Below, piece by piece: positions 44,436 to 55,190 of a stretch of 64,000 bases of DNA. The notes under the pieces were generated by a model. The model saw only the letters and a list, made by a program, of their open reading frames with translations, was not told the origin of the DNA and searched no databases. The stretch comes from Micropterix aruncella. Taxonomy: Eukaryota; Arthropoda; Insecta; Lepidoptera; Micropterigidae. The stretch is taken from positions 6,856,952 to 6,920,951 of the forward strand of contig OX155976.1 of the NCBI GenBank assembly GCA_944548615.1, in the 5' to 3' direction. Made by a program: the position numbers and the translations under genes. Positions within the stretch are counted from its first letter, which is position 1. Each line of letters begins with the position of its first letter.

Positions 44436-46107
44436 TCTGCTTAAAAGAAATACGTATGCGCATAACGACATCTTAAAATACTTTGAAAATAACACCGACC
44501 TACACCCCCCAAAGGAAGAAACGACACCCCCCGACCACGGAAGCGACGACAGTATGATTGGAAATACCTTCAATATTCGCAAAACGTATTATGACTGTTT
44601 TCCGGCGGCGGCGAAGGGAAAATATATTACGGTTATGAGAAGGGGGCGGAGTCTGGACTCTACGAACGACGCGGGCTCACTCTGTAAAACGGTCGATACG
44701 AAAATAACCTTGCCTCAGTCTCGTAGCAGGCCTTATTTGTTGACTAAACTACGATTTACAGATGCAAACTATTTTGCAGCCCGCAAAAAGTGTGTTTTTG
44801 TGATCGTAATTTGAATTTATTCGCTTTATATTGCCCTGCTGTTTTCATTTGCGTATGGTTAACCGGATGATGTGCATTCTCAACTGCACCTCAGCACCTC
44901 AACTGAATGGTTACCAACACTGTGCAATATTGAACCTTCACATATTTGACGCCAGACTGCTCTATGCAGGACTGGACAAAGTGCAGTCCAATAAGTTAAT
45001 TTACCACTTTAATCTGACTCGAACTTTCCCGATGGCTAAACCTCCTGAACCCCCGAAATCCTCCATGGATTACCAGCCCAATCCAGCATTCTTAGCTCCC
45101 GAGATGTTAAGGTTTATGTTGATGATCCGGATTCGTTGCATCACGTTTAATGGGAGATTCAGACTTCTGGAATTATTAAATTTGTGGACCTGTGGTCTGG
45201 TTCGTCTTAATATTGATTCACTATGATATACTACTCTTTATCACTGATTGTCACCAATTTTATTATAGACCGATATGATGAAAAGGCAGTAATTTAAAAA
45301 ATATATATTTACCAAAGAAGAAAGTTGTGCTTTTATTGTTAATCCTTCAATTAAAGGGATCGAAAACGTTGCTTACCTGAAACAAAAAGAGAAAAAAAAA
45401 CGTTAATATTTCAATCGTAAATAATGAAGGTTTTAAGCGTTTGACAGCCCTGACTCATAAAAAAGTAAATTATAATTTTGATGAAAGATCAATAGTATGT
45501 CATTCTGGGTCTATAAAGGAGCTGCACGTTTTGATCCTCTGAGACAAATAAAAATAATAATTAGTAAAGCCAAGCAATTGTAAAGTGTGTTTCTTCGTGG
45601 AATCTGCGTACATCGCATGATTCATCCGGTTCGAAGGACCAAAATATGATTGGACGCCTTATAGGTAGACTGTCCTTCATCCTAATATAATTTTCACTTC
45701 ATAATACTCCTAGATACTGAAAATGATCTACTAGGTCTTAAGACCAACCATTCTGGACATTAAACCGTTGTAATGATCACCTTTACGGCAACATTTGCAG
45801 ATCAGCATTAGTCTAAGAACTCTAATGTATGACAATCATTTAATTAGTTGAGCATGATTAACACCCGCTAGGACTGGTATATAATAAAGCCTAATAATAA
45901 ATTAAATATCAAAAATAAATGGAAATACGAAGCTTAATAACTGACCGGCCCGTCACAATAACTTCTTCGTCACATAAGTTGTGAGCCCCTTGGTATAATA
46001 TTCACAGTGGCGAACGACTTGCCATTCAATATTTATTCAGGACAGGTAGTAAATTTCTGTTTATTAAATTTAATTATGAGGCCCAACTCAGTACATAGCT
46101 CTCTTCA
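44436..46107. other. spacer; one unrecognised 131-codon frame
   Basis: The plus frame at 44831-45226 has no motif, signal peptide or repeated copy in the window, and another at 44554-44814 likewise. CCGGTTCGAAGGACCAAA at 45626 is one of three occurrences of a conserved word. Confidence 0.45.
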
Positions 46108-46949
46108 TATGAGGTGTGTGAGAAAAGTAATAAGACTTACAACACTGAGAGCAGTCTGGTAACGCTGTATTGTTGTCTCGACAGGTGAGTTCATCGCTGC
46201 TCAGTCTGAATTTCAGCTCTGTACAGCCATCACGTAATTTTTGACAGCGCATGTTGTGTTTTTGTTGTAGCGTTATGCCATCAACTTTTGTGTTAAACTT
46301 GAGGAACCCGCGAGTGTGAAAAGAAAAAACAGGCCTATGGGGAGTTTTCCTTATCCAGAGCAAAAGTTTCTCCCTCACAATCATTTTGGAAAGCCGAGAA
46401 CACGTTGAAGATGAACCTCGCTCAGGGCGACCTTCAACTTCAAAAACGTACGAAAAGGTCGAACGTATGAAGGCTCTTGTGAGATCAGACCGTCGTTTAA
46501 CAATAAAGATGATATGTGACCAGTTTAAATTAAACACTTTTACCATACATCAAATTTTGACTAAAGACTTGCAAATGCGAAAGGTTTGTGCCAAAAACTC
46601 ACTGAGCAGAAGAACAATCGAAGAAACGTGTGTGTTGATCTTCTTGAGAGGATTGACAATGACCAAATTCACCTGATCTAAGTCCTTGTGACTTTCTTCT
46701 TTTCCCGAAATTAAAAACTATCCTAAGAGGACATCATTTTCGGACTCTGGAGATCATTCTAAAGAATGTGACAGAGGTGTTAAAGGCCCTACCAGTTAAA
46801 GCCTTTTAGCGCTGCTACCATGACTGAGAAAACCAAGTCCACCGGTGCATAGTTGCCGAAGGGAACTACTTTGAAGGGCAAAATATTGTTGTTTGATAAA
46901 AATAAAAACTTTAGTAGATCAAAAGTCTCATTACTTACCTCACTTTGTA
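46108..46949 (+). mobile_element. internally deleted mariner element with both ends
   Basis: The left end includes GTGAGAAAAGTAATAAGACT and the right end AGTCTCATTACTTACCTCAC, imperfect inverted repeats next to TA on each side. The interior keeps an N-terminal and a C-terminal transposase part. The length of about 840 bp, versus about 1.3 kb for full mariners, shows an internal deletion. Confidence 0.85.
46384..46900 (+). pseudogene. mariner transposase remnant, DD34D core deleted
   Basis: The N-terminal part reads ESREHVEDEPRSGRPSTSKT, RMKALVRSDRRLTIKMICDQ and ILTKDLQMRKVCAK. After frame changes come SPCDFFLFPKLK-like text near 46690, RGHHFRTLEIILKNVTEVLK at about 46725, and CIVAEGNYFEGQNI near 46850. 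This is the helix-turn-helix half joined to the C-terminus; the first two catalytic Asp regions are missing. It cannot make an active transposase. Confidence 0.85.
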
Positions 46950-47434
46950 GCGCTTTGTGTGTCTTAGATATTGTTTTGTAGCTTTATTAACATATTTATA
47001 TATTTATTAAATCACTATCCTCTGCTATGATAATTTATCAGTTAAAGCAGTGTACTTAAGAAAATTATGATCCTCCCCCCCACTCCGCTCCCAACGGTGT
47101 TGCTAACTTGATAATTCGAAAATTTTGCTGCCAGTCTTAACAATTTTGAAAAACGGTTCTGCCAAAAGAGAAATAAACAAACGATTTATTATTTATGTAT
47201 TTATTTATTTGTTTTATTTTCGGGAAACATACAGCGCTTCATTAATTATTACTAATTATTCTAATACAGTGTTTCGCTGGCCGATTAATTGTTTCCTACA
47301 TTATTTTCTTATACGGGAAATCAAAAGTTGCATTGCACTAAATTAAATTATATTAAATTACAATCGAACTATTGCAAGGATAGGAAAGGAGGGGGTTGGG
47401 ATATATTAATTATGTAGGATAGAATATATGTATT
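46950..47434. other. AT-rich spacer
   Basis: Nothing is recognised. ATTTATTTATTTGTTTTATTT low complexity lies near 47195. Confidence 0.5.
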
Positions 47435-48000
47435 CAAAAACGTGAAATCTGTCTCCCAGCAATGCAGTCGGCAGTCCAGAACCCCCCCCCCCCACTTTCC
47501 TCCATTGACTAATACATAATTTTGTCCAAACTACAAACTGTTGTCAGTAGAAAATTACAATTACATAAATTTCATTACTATTTTATATATTATATTGTTT
47601 ATATGTTGTATGTTGATATGTTTATAATGTTAGTGGTATTCATTTCAATTATTCGTTAGGTATTATGATTGGTAAATTTTTCGCGTATTATACTTGTCAT
47701 TAAGCTTTACCTAGCAAGTAAATACAACCGAGTTATTATATTTCTGTGTCTTTTTATCTAACTTATTGTAACAACAACTAGAACTGTCAACTACAACAGG
47801 CGAACCCATCACCACAGGAAGTTTTAACGAAATATTATCGTTCTATCACCCGTGAAGTGTTATCGTAACAGCAGCAAACAACAATAAGCCATTATCTATC
47901 GCGTGCCGGATTGATGGCACTGGTCATTAGCTGTCGCGGGCCGGATTGATGACCCCGGCGGGCCAGATTTGGCCCGCGGGCCGTAGTTTGGAGACCCCTG
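47435..48000. mobile_element. hAT-like element, right part (copy E1)
   Basis: It ends GGCCCGCGGGCCGTAGTTTG and GAGACCCCTG at 48000, a typical hAT terminus, followed by CACTATAT. The first 337 bp (47435-47771) are almost identical to 48968-49306. A short repeat A fragment lies at 47779-47860. The expected left end is missing here but present in copy E2. Confidence 0.8.
47779..47860 (+). repeat. repeat A copy 14, 5' end fragment
   Basis: It starts CTAGAACTGTCAACTACAAC, preceded by A, and runs about 80 bases to CACCCGTGAAGTG. It lies within the hAT-like sequence. Confidence 0.82.
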
Positions 48001-48008
48001 CACTATAT

Positions 48009-48897
48009 AATCACTTCCTAGACGCCTAGTGAGCTAAGGAAAGCCTCGCTGAATTTAGGTTGATTCAAGTAAAAAATGTCGATATCTTCGAATCGACTAT
48101 TGTTTGTGGTCATCAAGCGGCGCATAACAGAGTTTTGGGCGTAACTAGTGTTCACACGAGGGATTTCGAACGTACGAGGAGAGCGAACCCTTCGTGGCGG
48201 AACCAATGACAGTTTCTTTACCAAATTTCTTTATTAGTTGATATTTTGTCATCGTTGATATTTCCGAGACAGGTCCCGAAACAGTTGCTGAAAGGCCTGG
48301 CAAGGTTGTAAATCTAAAGTATGGCATCTTGGGAAATCAGGAAAAAATCACTCGGTCCGGTCCCGATAAGGCGGAGGCGATGATAAGTAAAGGTCGGCCG
48401 GGCACATATTACTATGGGCGGACCGTCGCGCGCCCCGGAATGGCATCCACCGGCACCGCAACTTTGTCTAATCTCGTAAATCATACCGCGCACGCACGAG
48501 GATTTCGCAATTTTCAACCCCAAAGGCGGTCGCGAACCTCAATTAAATTTACTTTTTCCTTTCCACCGTGAGCGAGGACGCCATTTGGAGGAGACAACAT
48601 ACGAAAGAAGGTAGACACCGATATGTACGTTCTCAAACTATAAGTGTGTAACGGCCCTTAAGTATCGTTACATACACAAGAGGTAACGGGGATTATGCAC
48701 TCCCACAATACACGCAGACGTGATGACGTTATCCTGCCTAAAGTACGCCTTACGCAGACATAAAAGTCCTTTGGATATTTGAGCTATAAGCTCTTTAACC
48801 AACTACCCGAAATTAAAAACTTTCTAGAATATAGGTATTCAAAATATATTTGCTATTCTCATTTTCGCTCTGAGTGTTTTGAAACAATTTGTATACT
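48009..48897. other. unique spacer between two CACTATAT words
   Basis: No gene is recognised; frames up to 80 codons lie on both strands at 48314-48571 without motif. The segment is bracketed by exact 8-mers at 48001-48008 and 48898-48905. Confidence 0.5.
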
Positions 48898-48905
48898 CAC
48901 TATAT

Positions 48906-49306
48906 CATGGGTCTCCAAACTTTCCAACCTTAGGGCCATACTGATTCCTCCCGTAAGTTCCAAAGGCCAAAAACGTGAAATCTGTCTCCCAGCAATGCAG
49001 TCGGCAGTCCAGAACCCCCCCCCCCCCCACTTTCCTACATTGACTAATACATAATTTTGTCCAAACTACAAACTGTTGTCAGTAGAAAATTACAATTACA
49101 TAAATTTCATTACTATTTTATATATTATGTTGTTTATATGTTGTATGTTGATATGTTTATAATGTTAGTGGTATTCATTTCAATTATTCGTTAGGTATTA
49201 TGATTGGTAAATTTTTTGCGTATTATACTTGTCATTAAGCTTTACCTAGCAAGTAAATACAACCGAGTTATTATAATTCTGTGTCTTTTTATCTAATTTA
49301 TTGTAA
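48906..49306. mobile_element. hAT-like element, left part (copy E2)
   Basis: It starts CATGGGTCTCCAAACTTTCC, the complement-like match of the E1 end, directly after CACTATAT. It continues into the 337-bp block shared with E1, including a poly-C run at 49014-49028, and breaks off near 49306. Confidence 0.8.
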
Positions 49307-49317
49307 TATGTCTTTTT

Positions 49318-49425
49318 ATCTAACACAAGAAAGATGGAAACAAAGGCGTTTAAAAGATTTATTAAACAAAAGCTGCAATCCACACATGCTTTCTATAAGA
49401 TGGGTGAATTATATATCGATTTCTA
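49318..49425 (+). pseudogene. possible LINE ORF2 terminal fragment
   Basis: The frame reads AFKRFIKQKLQSTHAFYKMG and then DF and a stop. Jockey-like LINEs often end with an 'F...LK..L..KAYY....F' segment. The assignment is weak because only 30 residues are available. Confidence 0.35.
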
Positions 49426-49588
49426 GGTTCAATGATTCATTATTGAACCTAGAATAACGATTTCATGTTACCTGTCTATTTTTGGAATAAATGATATATA
49501 ATTTAATAATGTGTTTTTATTTTATTTTACATTGCAACATCAGTCCGTTTCTCGTAATTAAAACGTGCAACCATCTTATTATACAAAG

Positions 49589-50170
49589 GGAGGGCGGACG
49601 AGCTTGCGAACGCTGCCAGAACTTTCGGTGGTTCTGCCGAGTGCCGCCTACCACTCTCGGACCTCTTCCCTGCTATAGATAAAAAGCTCACTAATAAATG
49701 GGCCCGGAGGTGGCAAGAGTCCTCATTGGTCAAAGGAAAGAGATACTCTCAAATCCAAACAGAAATAAGGACCAAACCCTGGTTCCAGCACCTACCTTTC
49801 ACCCGTAAGGAAATCTCCACCCTCTGCAGGATGCGCATCGGTCATTGCTGCACTCCCGCTCACCTCAACCGAATACATGTCCTCCCTTCTCCTCAGTGCG
49901 ACTGCGGTCGGCGTTTTGCACTCTGGACCATCTCTTCTTTAATTGTCCCATTGTTAATAACTATCCTAACTTTATTTCGGACCTCTTAAATCTTAAAATT
50001 CAGCTCCCTATTAGTATAGACTTTTTATTATCTCTCAACTCCCCTAATGTTTACAAAATCATCTGCAAATTTATTAAACTCCACAGTATGTCCCTTTAAT
50101 GACTGTTCCTCCACAGAGTTTTTGTGTTAAACGTTATATATGTATTTCACTATATATTAAATTATTATTA
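49589..50170 (+). pseudogene. LINE ORF2 C-terminus: end of RNase H and zinc region, one frameshift
   Basis: From 49589 the frame reads GRADELANAARTFGGSAEC, LPLSDLFPAIDKKLTNKWAR, FTRKEISTLCRMRIGHCCTP, NRIHVLP and CDCG. ADELA is the end of the RNase H domain, followed by the GH..L..HL and CDCG...H...C blocks seen in I/Jockey-group elements. A one-base shift near 49918 moves the rest to the frame with DHLFFNCPIVNNYPNF. About 190 codons of tail remain. It is 5'-truncated near 49585. Confidence 0.85.
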
Positions 50171-50879
50171 GATTTTGTGTTCCCAACGGAGTCATGTCTT
50201 ACTTGTTTCAGTGACGTCCACTAACATAAAAGTTTCCTCCTATTTCAACGGCACACTTGGCAGAAATATTCCTGTTTGGGTGGAGTCATCAAACCAAAAA
50301 AAGAAGAAGAAGTATACAAAGGGAGTTACAAAGCGACTGCTTTCTATCACAAACATGTTTTTTATCAAAAAGGTCAAAATAAAGCAAAAAAAAAACAACT
50401 TATGCTGGGGATGGTCTCCAAAAATAAGTGCTGTCTCGAATGGGTTGAGATGGTCCGTCGAGCCCGATCTTCCTCGAGACTGTACCGTTCTCAAATTCCA
50501 AGAGCACCGTCTAATAAATACCGCACAATAATCGCCTATCGAAATATACAACCGCGTCGAATCACCCGACCGAACTTTCAGAACCGGCTCTTTGTTCCGC
50601 TTTAATGGTATGCGATATTGTTGAAGTTAAAGCACGTATTGTTGGCGAATTGAACCGAACTGTTGTATTCTGTGGGTAAACACGAGCCGACTGACTCACT
50701 CGCCTTTGGCAGCGACAATAAAATTAAATAAATATTCGTTGCATTCCGGCGGTGACTCGCGCAACGTGCTTTCTTTCCCAGAGTTATGAGCCTTTGAACG
50801 GAAACTGCACAATGAACAGCAATATTTCGGCGACTATCGCATTTTATGTTGTACCAAATCACTAAACAAAAACTATCCA
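50171..50879. other. LINE 3' UTR and spacer
   Basis: The first part may be 3' UTR of the preceding LINE. Several frames near 50175-50605 overlap on both strands without motif. Nothing else is recognised. Confidence 0.45.
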
Positions 50880-51335
50880 ATGTTTACTTACAGGGAGTAT
50901 TCTCATTTTATCGGGCTCGAAGGACCAATGTTAGTCAAATATCATACTTCGACTTACTTTCTTCGCATGATCCGGGAAGCCATTGAAATAAAAACAACCC
51001 CGAAGTTTAATAGAGACGGAAGTTTCAAACTATCTCCCTCTCCTTTAAATGTTCTCAGTGCCCACCGCCGCGAGCAAAGATAAAACACAAGATACAGTGA
51101 GTGTTTTGTGCACGGTAGATTGTCGAAATTCGCAAACGTCGAACCAGCCATCTCACCGCCTTCATAATCTGCTAAGTAACAGTATAAGTTTGCCGCATAC
51201 TTACAGAACAACGGATGATGAATGACATCACTTCGATATACTCTGGACAATGGCGATTGCAACGTCGCCGAAACGTCGGATGCTACAAAGTTCACGAGGT
51301 ACATTAGTTTTAATCCTATTTATATTGTCACACAA
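50880..51335 (+). pseudogene. possible Penelope-like element 3' end
   Basis: The frame reads TYFLRMIREAIEIKTTPKFN and RDGSFKLSPS before a stop at 51083. A segment of the form 'REAIEI.K.P..FNRD.G..LS' follows the GIY-YIG nuclease in Penelope-like elements as I know them. The downstream 51222-51335 block with GCAACGTCGCCGAAACGTCG recurs in minus sense at 27773 and 59535. CGGGCTCGAAGGACCAA lies just upstream at 50921. RT and GIY-YIG motifs are not in view, so the family is tentative. Confidence 0.5.
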
Positions 51336-51464
51336 CCCCGATAGTCTTCAATTTCATATTGTTCTTCTACTCTCTACGAGTACTTAATTTATCCCTGTGG
51401 ATACCACATACCACATTTAGGTAACAAACTGTACCTAGGAGGTCTGTATAGTCAAAGCTAGTGC

Positions 51465-52140
51465 AAAGCTAGTGCACTACTGAAATCACTGGGCGAAAAG
51501 AACAGGATAATTCTAAGATGGGTTCCCGGCCATGCAGGAATCGAGGGAAATGAAAAAGCCGACGAACTTGCTAAGACGAAAGCAAAGGGAACGCTAAACG
51601 GCCCTGAACCTTGCTATGGCGTACCAAAAAGCCTTGCAAACCTAATACTCAAACAAATATGTTTAGAACAATCCGTCAACCACTGGAACAACACGCCAGG
51701 TTTGAATCACTCCAACGCGCTAATTAAGGCTTACGACCGTAAGACTGCCCGTGAAGCCTTATCGCTAAATAGGATCAATCTACGCATACTGGTGAGGGCG
51801 CTCACGGGGCATTGTGGCCTGAACAAACACATGTGCAACGTCAAGCTCCGGGACACAAAAATGTGCAGGTTCTGCCAAGGGGCAGAGGAAACGCCCCTGC
51901 ACCTCATGTGCGAGTGTGGCCCGCTGATGCGTAAAAGATACTGAAGACACTTGCGTGGTCATTACCTTCAACCTGATATAACAATCTGGCGCCAAAAGCC
52001 TGTTGCGGTTCTTAAATGACACGAGGCTTAGCGCAGAACTATAGCAGGTGGCGAACACAATAGATCAGCAATTGTAGCAGTATTACAAGGCTCATAAAGA
52101 CCTTAGAAAAGCCCCACACAATAAATTTAAAAAAAATCTC
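51465..52140 (+). pseudogene. 5'-truncated LINE with RNase H end (sister of 59640-60915)
   Basis: It reads LLKSLGEKNRIILRWVPGHA, GIEGNEKADELAKTKA, NHWNNTPGLNHSNALIKAYD, LTGHCGLNKHMC and CRFCQGAEETPLHLMCECG, then a stop at 51942-51944. The minus-strand copy continues for about 37 more residues, so this stop and following indels are decay. WVPGHAGIEGNEKADELA contains the His and last Asp of the RNase H active site. The 3' end has AATAAATTTAAAAAAAA near 52130. Confidence 0.88.
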
Positions 52141-53158
52141 TAATGATGAAAGGGATGGGCGACAATGTCAACTTTTTGCCCCGGCTAGGGAAAATCGTAG
52201 ATAATAGACTCTTCCTAATTTATTTTTCTGTCACAATTGTGTAAAAAAATGTCCGTTGTGAACAGGTCCACGTCTATATTAGTTGTATTTCCATTCCCTT
52301 AACTTAAGACAATTATAGTAGATTGAAATAACTGTATATATAATCACTCGTTATTCCGTAACATTGAACGTGGTCGAAATAACAAAAGGGAAAATACGAG
52401 TATTATACTTAGAGCTGGCGGGCATACGCCAATCAGCGAGACGAGCCTTGAGATCCGCTGTGACTCAGATAGCATGAGTTGTTGATTTGGTACAGCCCCA
52501 AACAACAAATAAAAAAAACGTCCTGGTAGTTGTAGACAAGTACCTCCTCCTTAGCCGGCTACTGATGATATGGTTAGAGCAGCGCTTTTGATCGACACGA
52601 TAAGAAGACAATGCGATACTGACCACCGGTAACGTTCACAAACCCGACCCGCGTTGCGTCCGTTTTTGTCTTTGCGCGCGGTAATTCCCGTCGTCCGGCG
52701 TGATTGCCAGCTTTTAACAGGCTGTGAAATCGCCGCTGCGGACGGCCGCCGCGGCACAATTAAATTCCCAGGATGAGAAGCGAGAGGCGAGTCGCGGCGA
52801 ATCAGTGTGGGTTTAAGGCGCTGATATACGACTTTAATGATTTTAAACTGATAATTACGTCTAAACGAGTACTGCTTACGATTCGAAAAAAATATATGTT
52901 AAACAAGAATATATACCCAATATTCTAATCTGTGAATATTTTAGATTTTGTTTATATTACATAGTGTAATTAATTTGGGAAATGAGGTCTAACCGAACAC
53001 AAGAACGATAATTACGCAACTACTATCTAGTGTATTATTATGTAACCTACACCATTTTAAAGATAATTTAATTATCTATCTTGTTATCTGTGATTTTTTT
53101 CGAAAAGTCAAAGAATAATATCCGATTTTGCTTATTCGAACAAAATTGGTACGCGAGT
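52141..53158. other. spacer upstream of the 53.2-kb promoter
   Basis: It is AT-rich with a GC-rich patch at 52540-52800. Frames at 52551-52759 minus have no motif. No element ends are seen. Confidence 0.5.
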
Positions 53159-53222
53159 TATAAAGCGGGCCTCGCCGGCGACGACACTCAGTACGACTGC
53201 GACCACTGTCACGGGTGGATGC
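53159..53222 (+). promoter_or_regulatory. arthropod core promoter: TATA box, initiator and DPE
   Basis: TATAAAG starts at 53159; TCAGT lies at 53188-53192. If its A (53190) is +1, the TATA box starts at -31. GGATG at 53217-53221 fits the downstream promoter element RGWYV at exactly +28 to +32. The three elements at canonical spacing are more than a chance TATA box. A start codon and splice sites follow. Confidence 0.7.
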
Positions 53223-53267
53223 TGACGCTGCGCTCCGAACGAAAAAATTACGTTAATTAAAAACAAA

Positions 53268-53332
53268 ATGGCCAGAAACTCAAAAATTTTAAAACTTAAT
53301 CGCAGTATATTAGAGAAAAATAGATTATTAAG
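53268..53332 (+). CDS. putative coding exon 1 of an unrecognised gene
   Basis: ATG at 53268 in context caaaATGg, 78 bases after the inferred start site, opens 65 coding bases (MARNSKILKLNRSILEKNRL and on). It ends AG at a perfect donor AG/GTAAGT at 53333. The product start is basic and Leu/Asn-rich. I do not recognise a family. It may be a host gene or the 5' end of the nuclease-bearing transposon remnant downstream. Confidence 0.5.
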
Positions 53333-53521
53333 GTAAGTAACGTGTATTAGTGTATTATTACGTGTATATTATTACCATTTGTCTACTCTGATGCTCTTTG
53401 CCTGACGTCAAATTGGGGTGACCACACGAATAGGATTCGTGCAACAATTTAACTAATCAACACATAAAATAAATTACTTCTTTTATTTTATAAACTGACG
53501 TTATTACTGTTTTCATTTTAG

Positions 53522-53569
53522 GCGAATACGAAACAACACTAATTCTGAAGATGTAAATTCACAGACGAG
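53522..53569 (+). CDS. putative coding exon 2 of the same gene
   Basis: A pyrimidine-rich acceptor (ttttcattttag) precedes 53522. Joined to exon 1 the frame continues with 16 more residues (RIRNNTNSEDVNSQT) and ends at a good donor GAG/GTGAGT at 53570. The 189-base intron has GT-AG ends and preserves the frame, which supports real splicing. A possible exon 3 after the acceptor at 53651-53656 stays open for about 32 codons, then stops as the minisatellite-like sequence begins. Confidence 0.48.
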
Positions 53570-54070
53570 GTGAGTAAACAGTGTAGGTAAACAAAACTAC
53601 ATCAAAAGGTAATGCTCACAGGTAAATGCATACCTAATTTAATATTTTGATTTTAGTGTAATTCGAACAATAATTATGTTTTATCAGAACTTTAAAGTTT
53701 TATCAGAACTGTCGGAATCAGAATATTATTTTGAAATCAAATATCAAACTTGAATATTGAATTTGAAAATCGATTTAGGGCCGATTTATATATGAAACCT
53801 GAAGTACAAATATAAGTTGAACCATCGGTTTACTAAATTCATTCATAAAGCGACAAAATTTAATTTGGGTTTTCGTAGTATGTATGACGTAAATTATACT
53901 TTGGTTGGAGGGGGTTGTTTTTGTTGCAAAAAGATAATTGTGGTTTTTAGCCAAAAATTTTGTAGTAATAATAATAAACCTACTTATAACATAGTTACGC
54001 GCATCCCTGACTCACTGACTGATTTTGTAACGCTGTAGGTAAAGACAGTATTTTTTTTAATGTGTCAGTT

Positions 54071-54388
54071 TTTAAACTTGAAATGCTACTTCGAATTTCG
54101 AATTTGAGATTGTACTTCGAATTTCAAACTTGAAATTGTGCTTTGAATTTCGAACTTAACATTCTACTACGAATTTCAAACTTGAAATTCTACTTCGAAT
54201 TTCGAACTTGACATTTTACTTCGAATTTCGAACTTGACATTCTACTACGAATTTCGAACTTGAAATTCTACTTCGAATTTCGAACTTGACATTTTACTTC
54301 GAATTTCGAACTTGACATTCTACTTCGAATTACGAATTTAACATTCAAGTTCGAATTTCGCACTTGACATTTTGACATTTGAAATTCG
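54071..54388. repeat. 26-bp minisatellite, about 12 units
   Basis: Units of the form ACTTGAAATTCTACTTCGAA plus TTTCGA repeat in tandem with small variations. The array abuts the YqaJ-like remnant. Confidence 0.9.
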
Positions 54389-54429
54389 GAATTTCGGTTA
54401 AATTTCGATAATTTCGGACAATGAAAATA

Positions 54430-54989
54430 TTGCAAAAAAACAGTTGTCAAAACAAGAGAATGTGAAAATAGACCCGAGTGGACTTTTTCTTGATGAGGAA
54501 GTACCATTTCTTGGTGCGTCACCAGACGGTATCATTGATGAAAATACAATTGTTGAAATAAAATGTCCAATCACAGCTTACAAACTAGGATTAGAAAAAG
54601 CTATTCATGAAAAAAAGATATCGTTCTACAAAAAAATACAGAACGGTAATTATATAATAAACAAAGAACATAGTTGGTGGTATCAAATACAGAGGAAATT
54701 GCATGTAACAAGAAGATCTAAGTGTATGCTTGGTATTTGGTCTGGGGATAAGTTTCCTGTAAAAATATAATTAATTTACAAGGATTGCACCTTTTGGGAA
54801 ACTAAAATGAAAAATAAGTTGATTAAGTTCTACACAGATTGCATGCTTCCTGAACTGGTAGATCCTAGACATACGAGGAATATGATAATTAGAGAACCAT
54901 CTTATATAGTTAGTGCTATAGAGGGGCGCAAAAGGAAAATGGAAGAGGAAAAAGAAAAGAAAAAAACACAGACAAAAAACGAAGAATGA
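54430..54989 (+). pseudogene. YqaJ-type exonuclease domain remnant
   Basis: The frame reads LSKQENVKIDPSGLFLDEEV, then FLGASPDGIIDENTIVEIKC and P. The SPDG Asp and EIK form the PD-(D/E)XK catalytic core of YqaJ/lambda-exonuclease-type 5'-3' exonucleases. Later WWYQIQRKLHVT supplies the usual Gln-containing helix (YxxQ-like). A single in-frame TAA at 54768-54770 separates the second part (YKDCTFWETKMKNKLIKFYT to KRKMEEEKEKKK). The N-terminus is missing; the reading joins the minisatellite directly. In insects this domain occurs in transposon- and virus-derived genes. A stop plus truncation make it a pseudogene. Confidence 0.85.
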
Positions 54990-55056
54990 CGATTTTGAAT
55001 GAAGTCAATAAAGACGAAGACACACTTCATGATCAAAGTCCTAGTATAGCTGCTGA
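54851..55056 (+). repeat. left arm of a ~200-bp inverted repeat (YqaJ tail)
   Basis: This stretch matches the complement of 56254-56445 with about 85-90 percent identity by eye, for example CATACGAGGAATATGAT and CGATTTTGAATGAAGTCAAT in both arms. Confidence 0.87.
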
Positions 55057-55106
55057 AAAAGTACTGATTTTTGATGAGTTTTAAATTCAGTTACCAATCG
55101 AAAAAC

Positions 55107-55190
55107 CCACACGAACACCGCACACACACACACACACACACACACACCAACACATGCACAAACACACACACGCACACACACCACACACGT
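55107..55190. repeat. (CA)n microsatellite
   Basis: CA dinucleotides run with few interruptions. The Cys/Val-rich minus-strand frames here are artefacts of the repeat. Confidence 0.95.

Noticed and set aside
44831..45226. 131-codon plus-strand frame
   Set aside because: No recognisable domain, no second copy, no promoter or splice signals; length is within chance expectation for this base composition.
46088..46546. Minus-strand frame of 152 codons
   Set aside because: It is antisense to the mariner transposase remnant, which reads convincingly on the plus strand.
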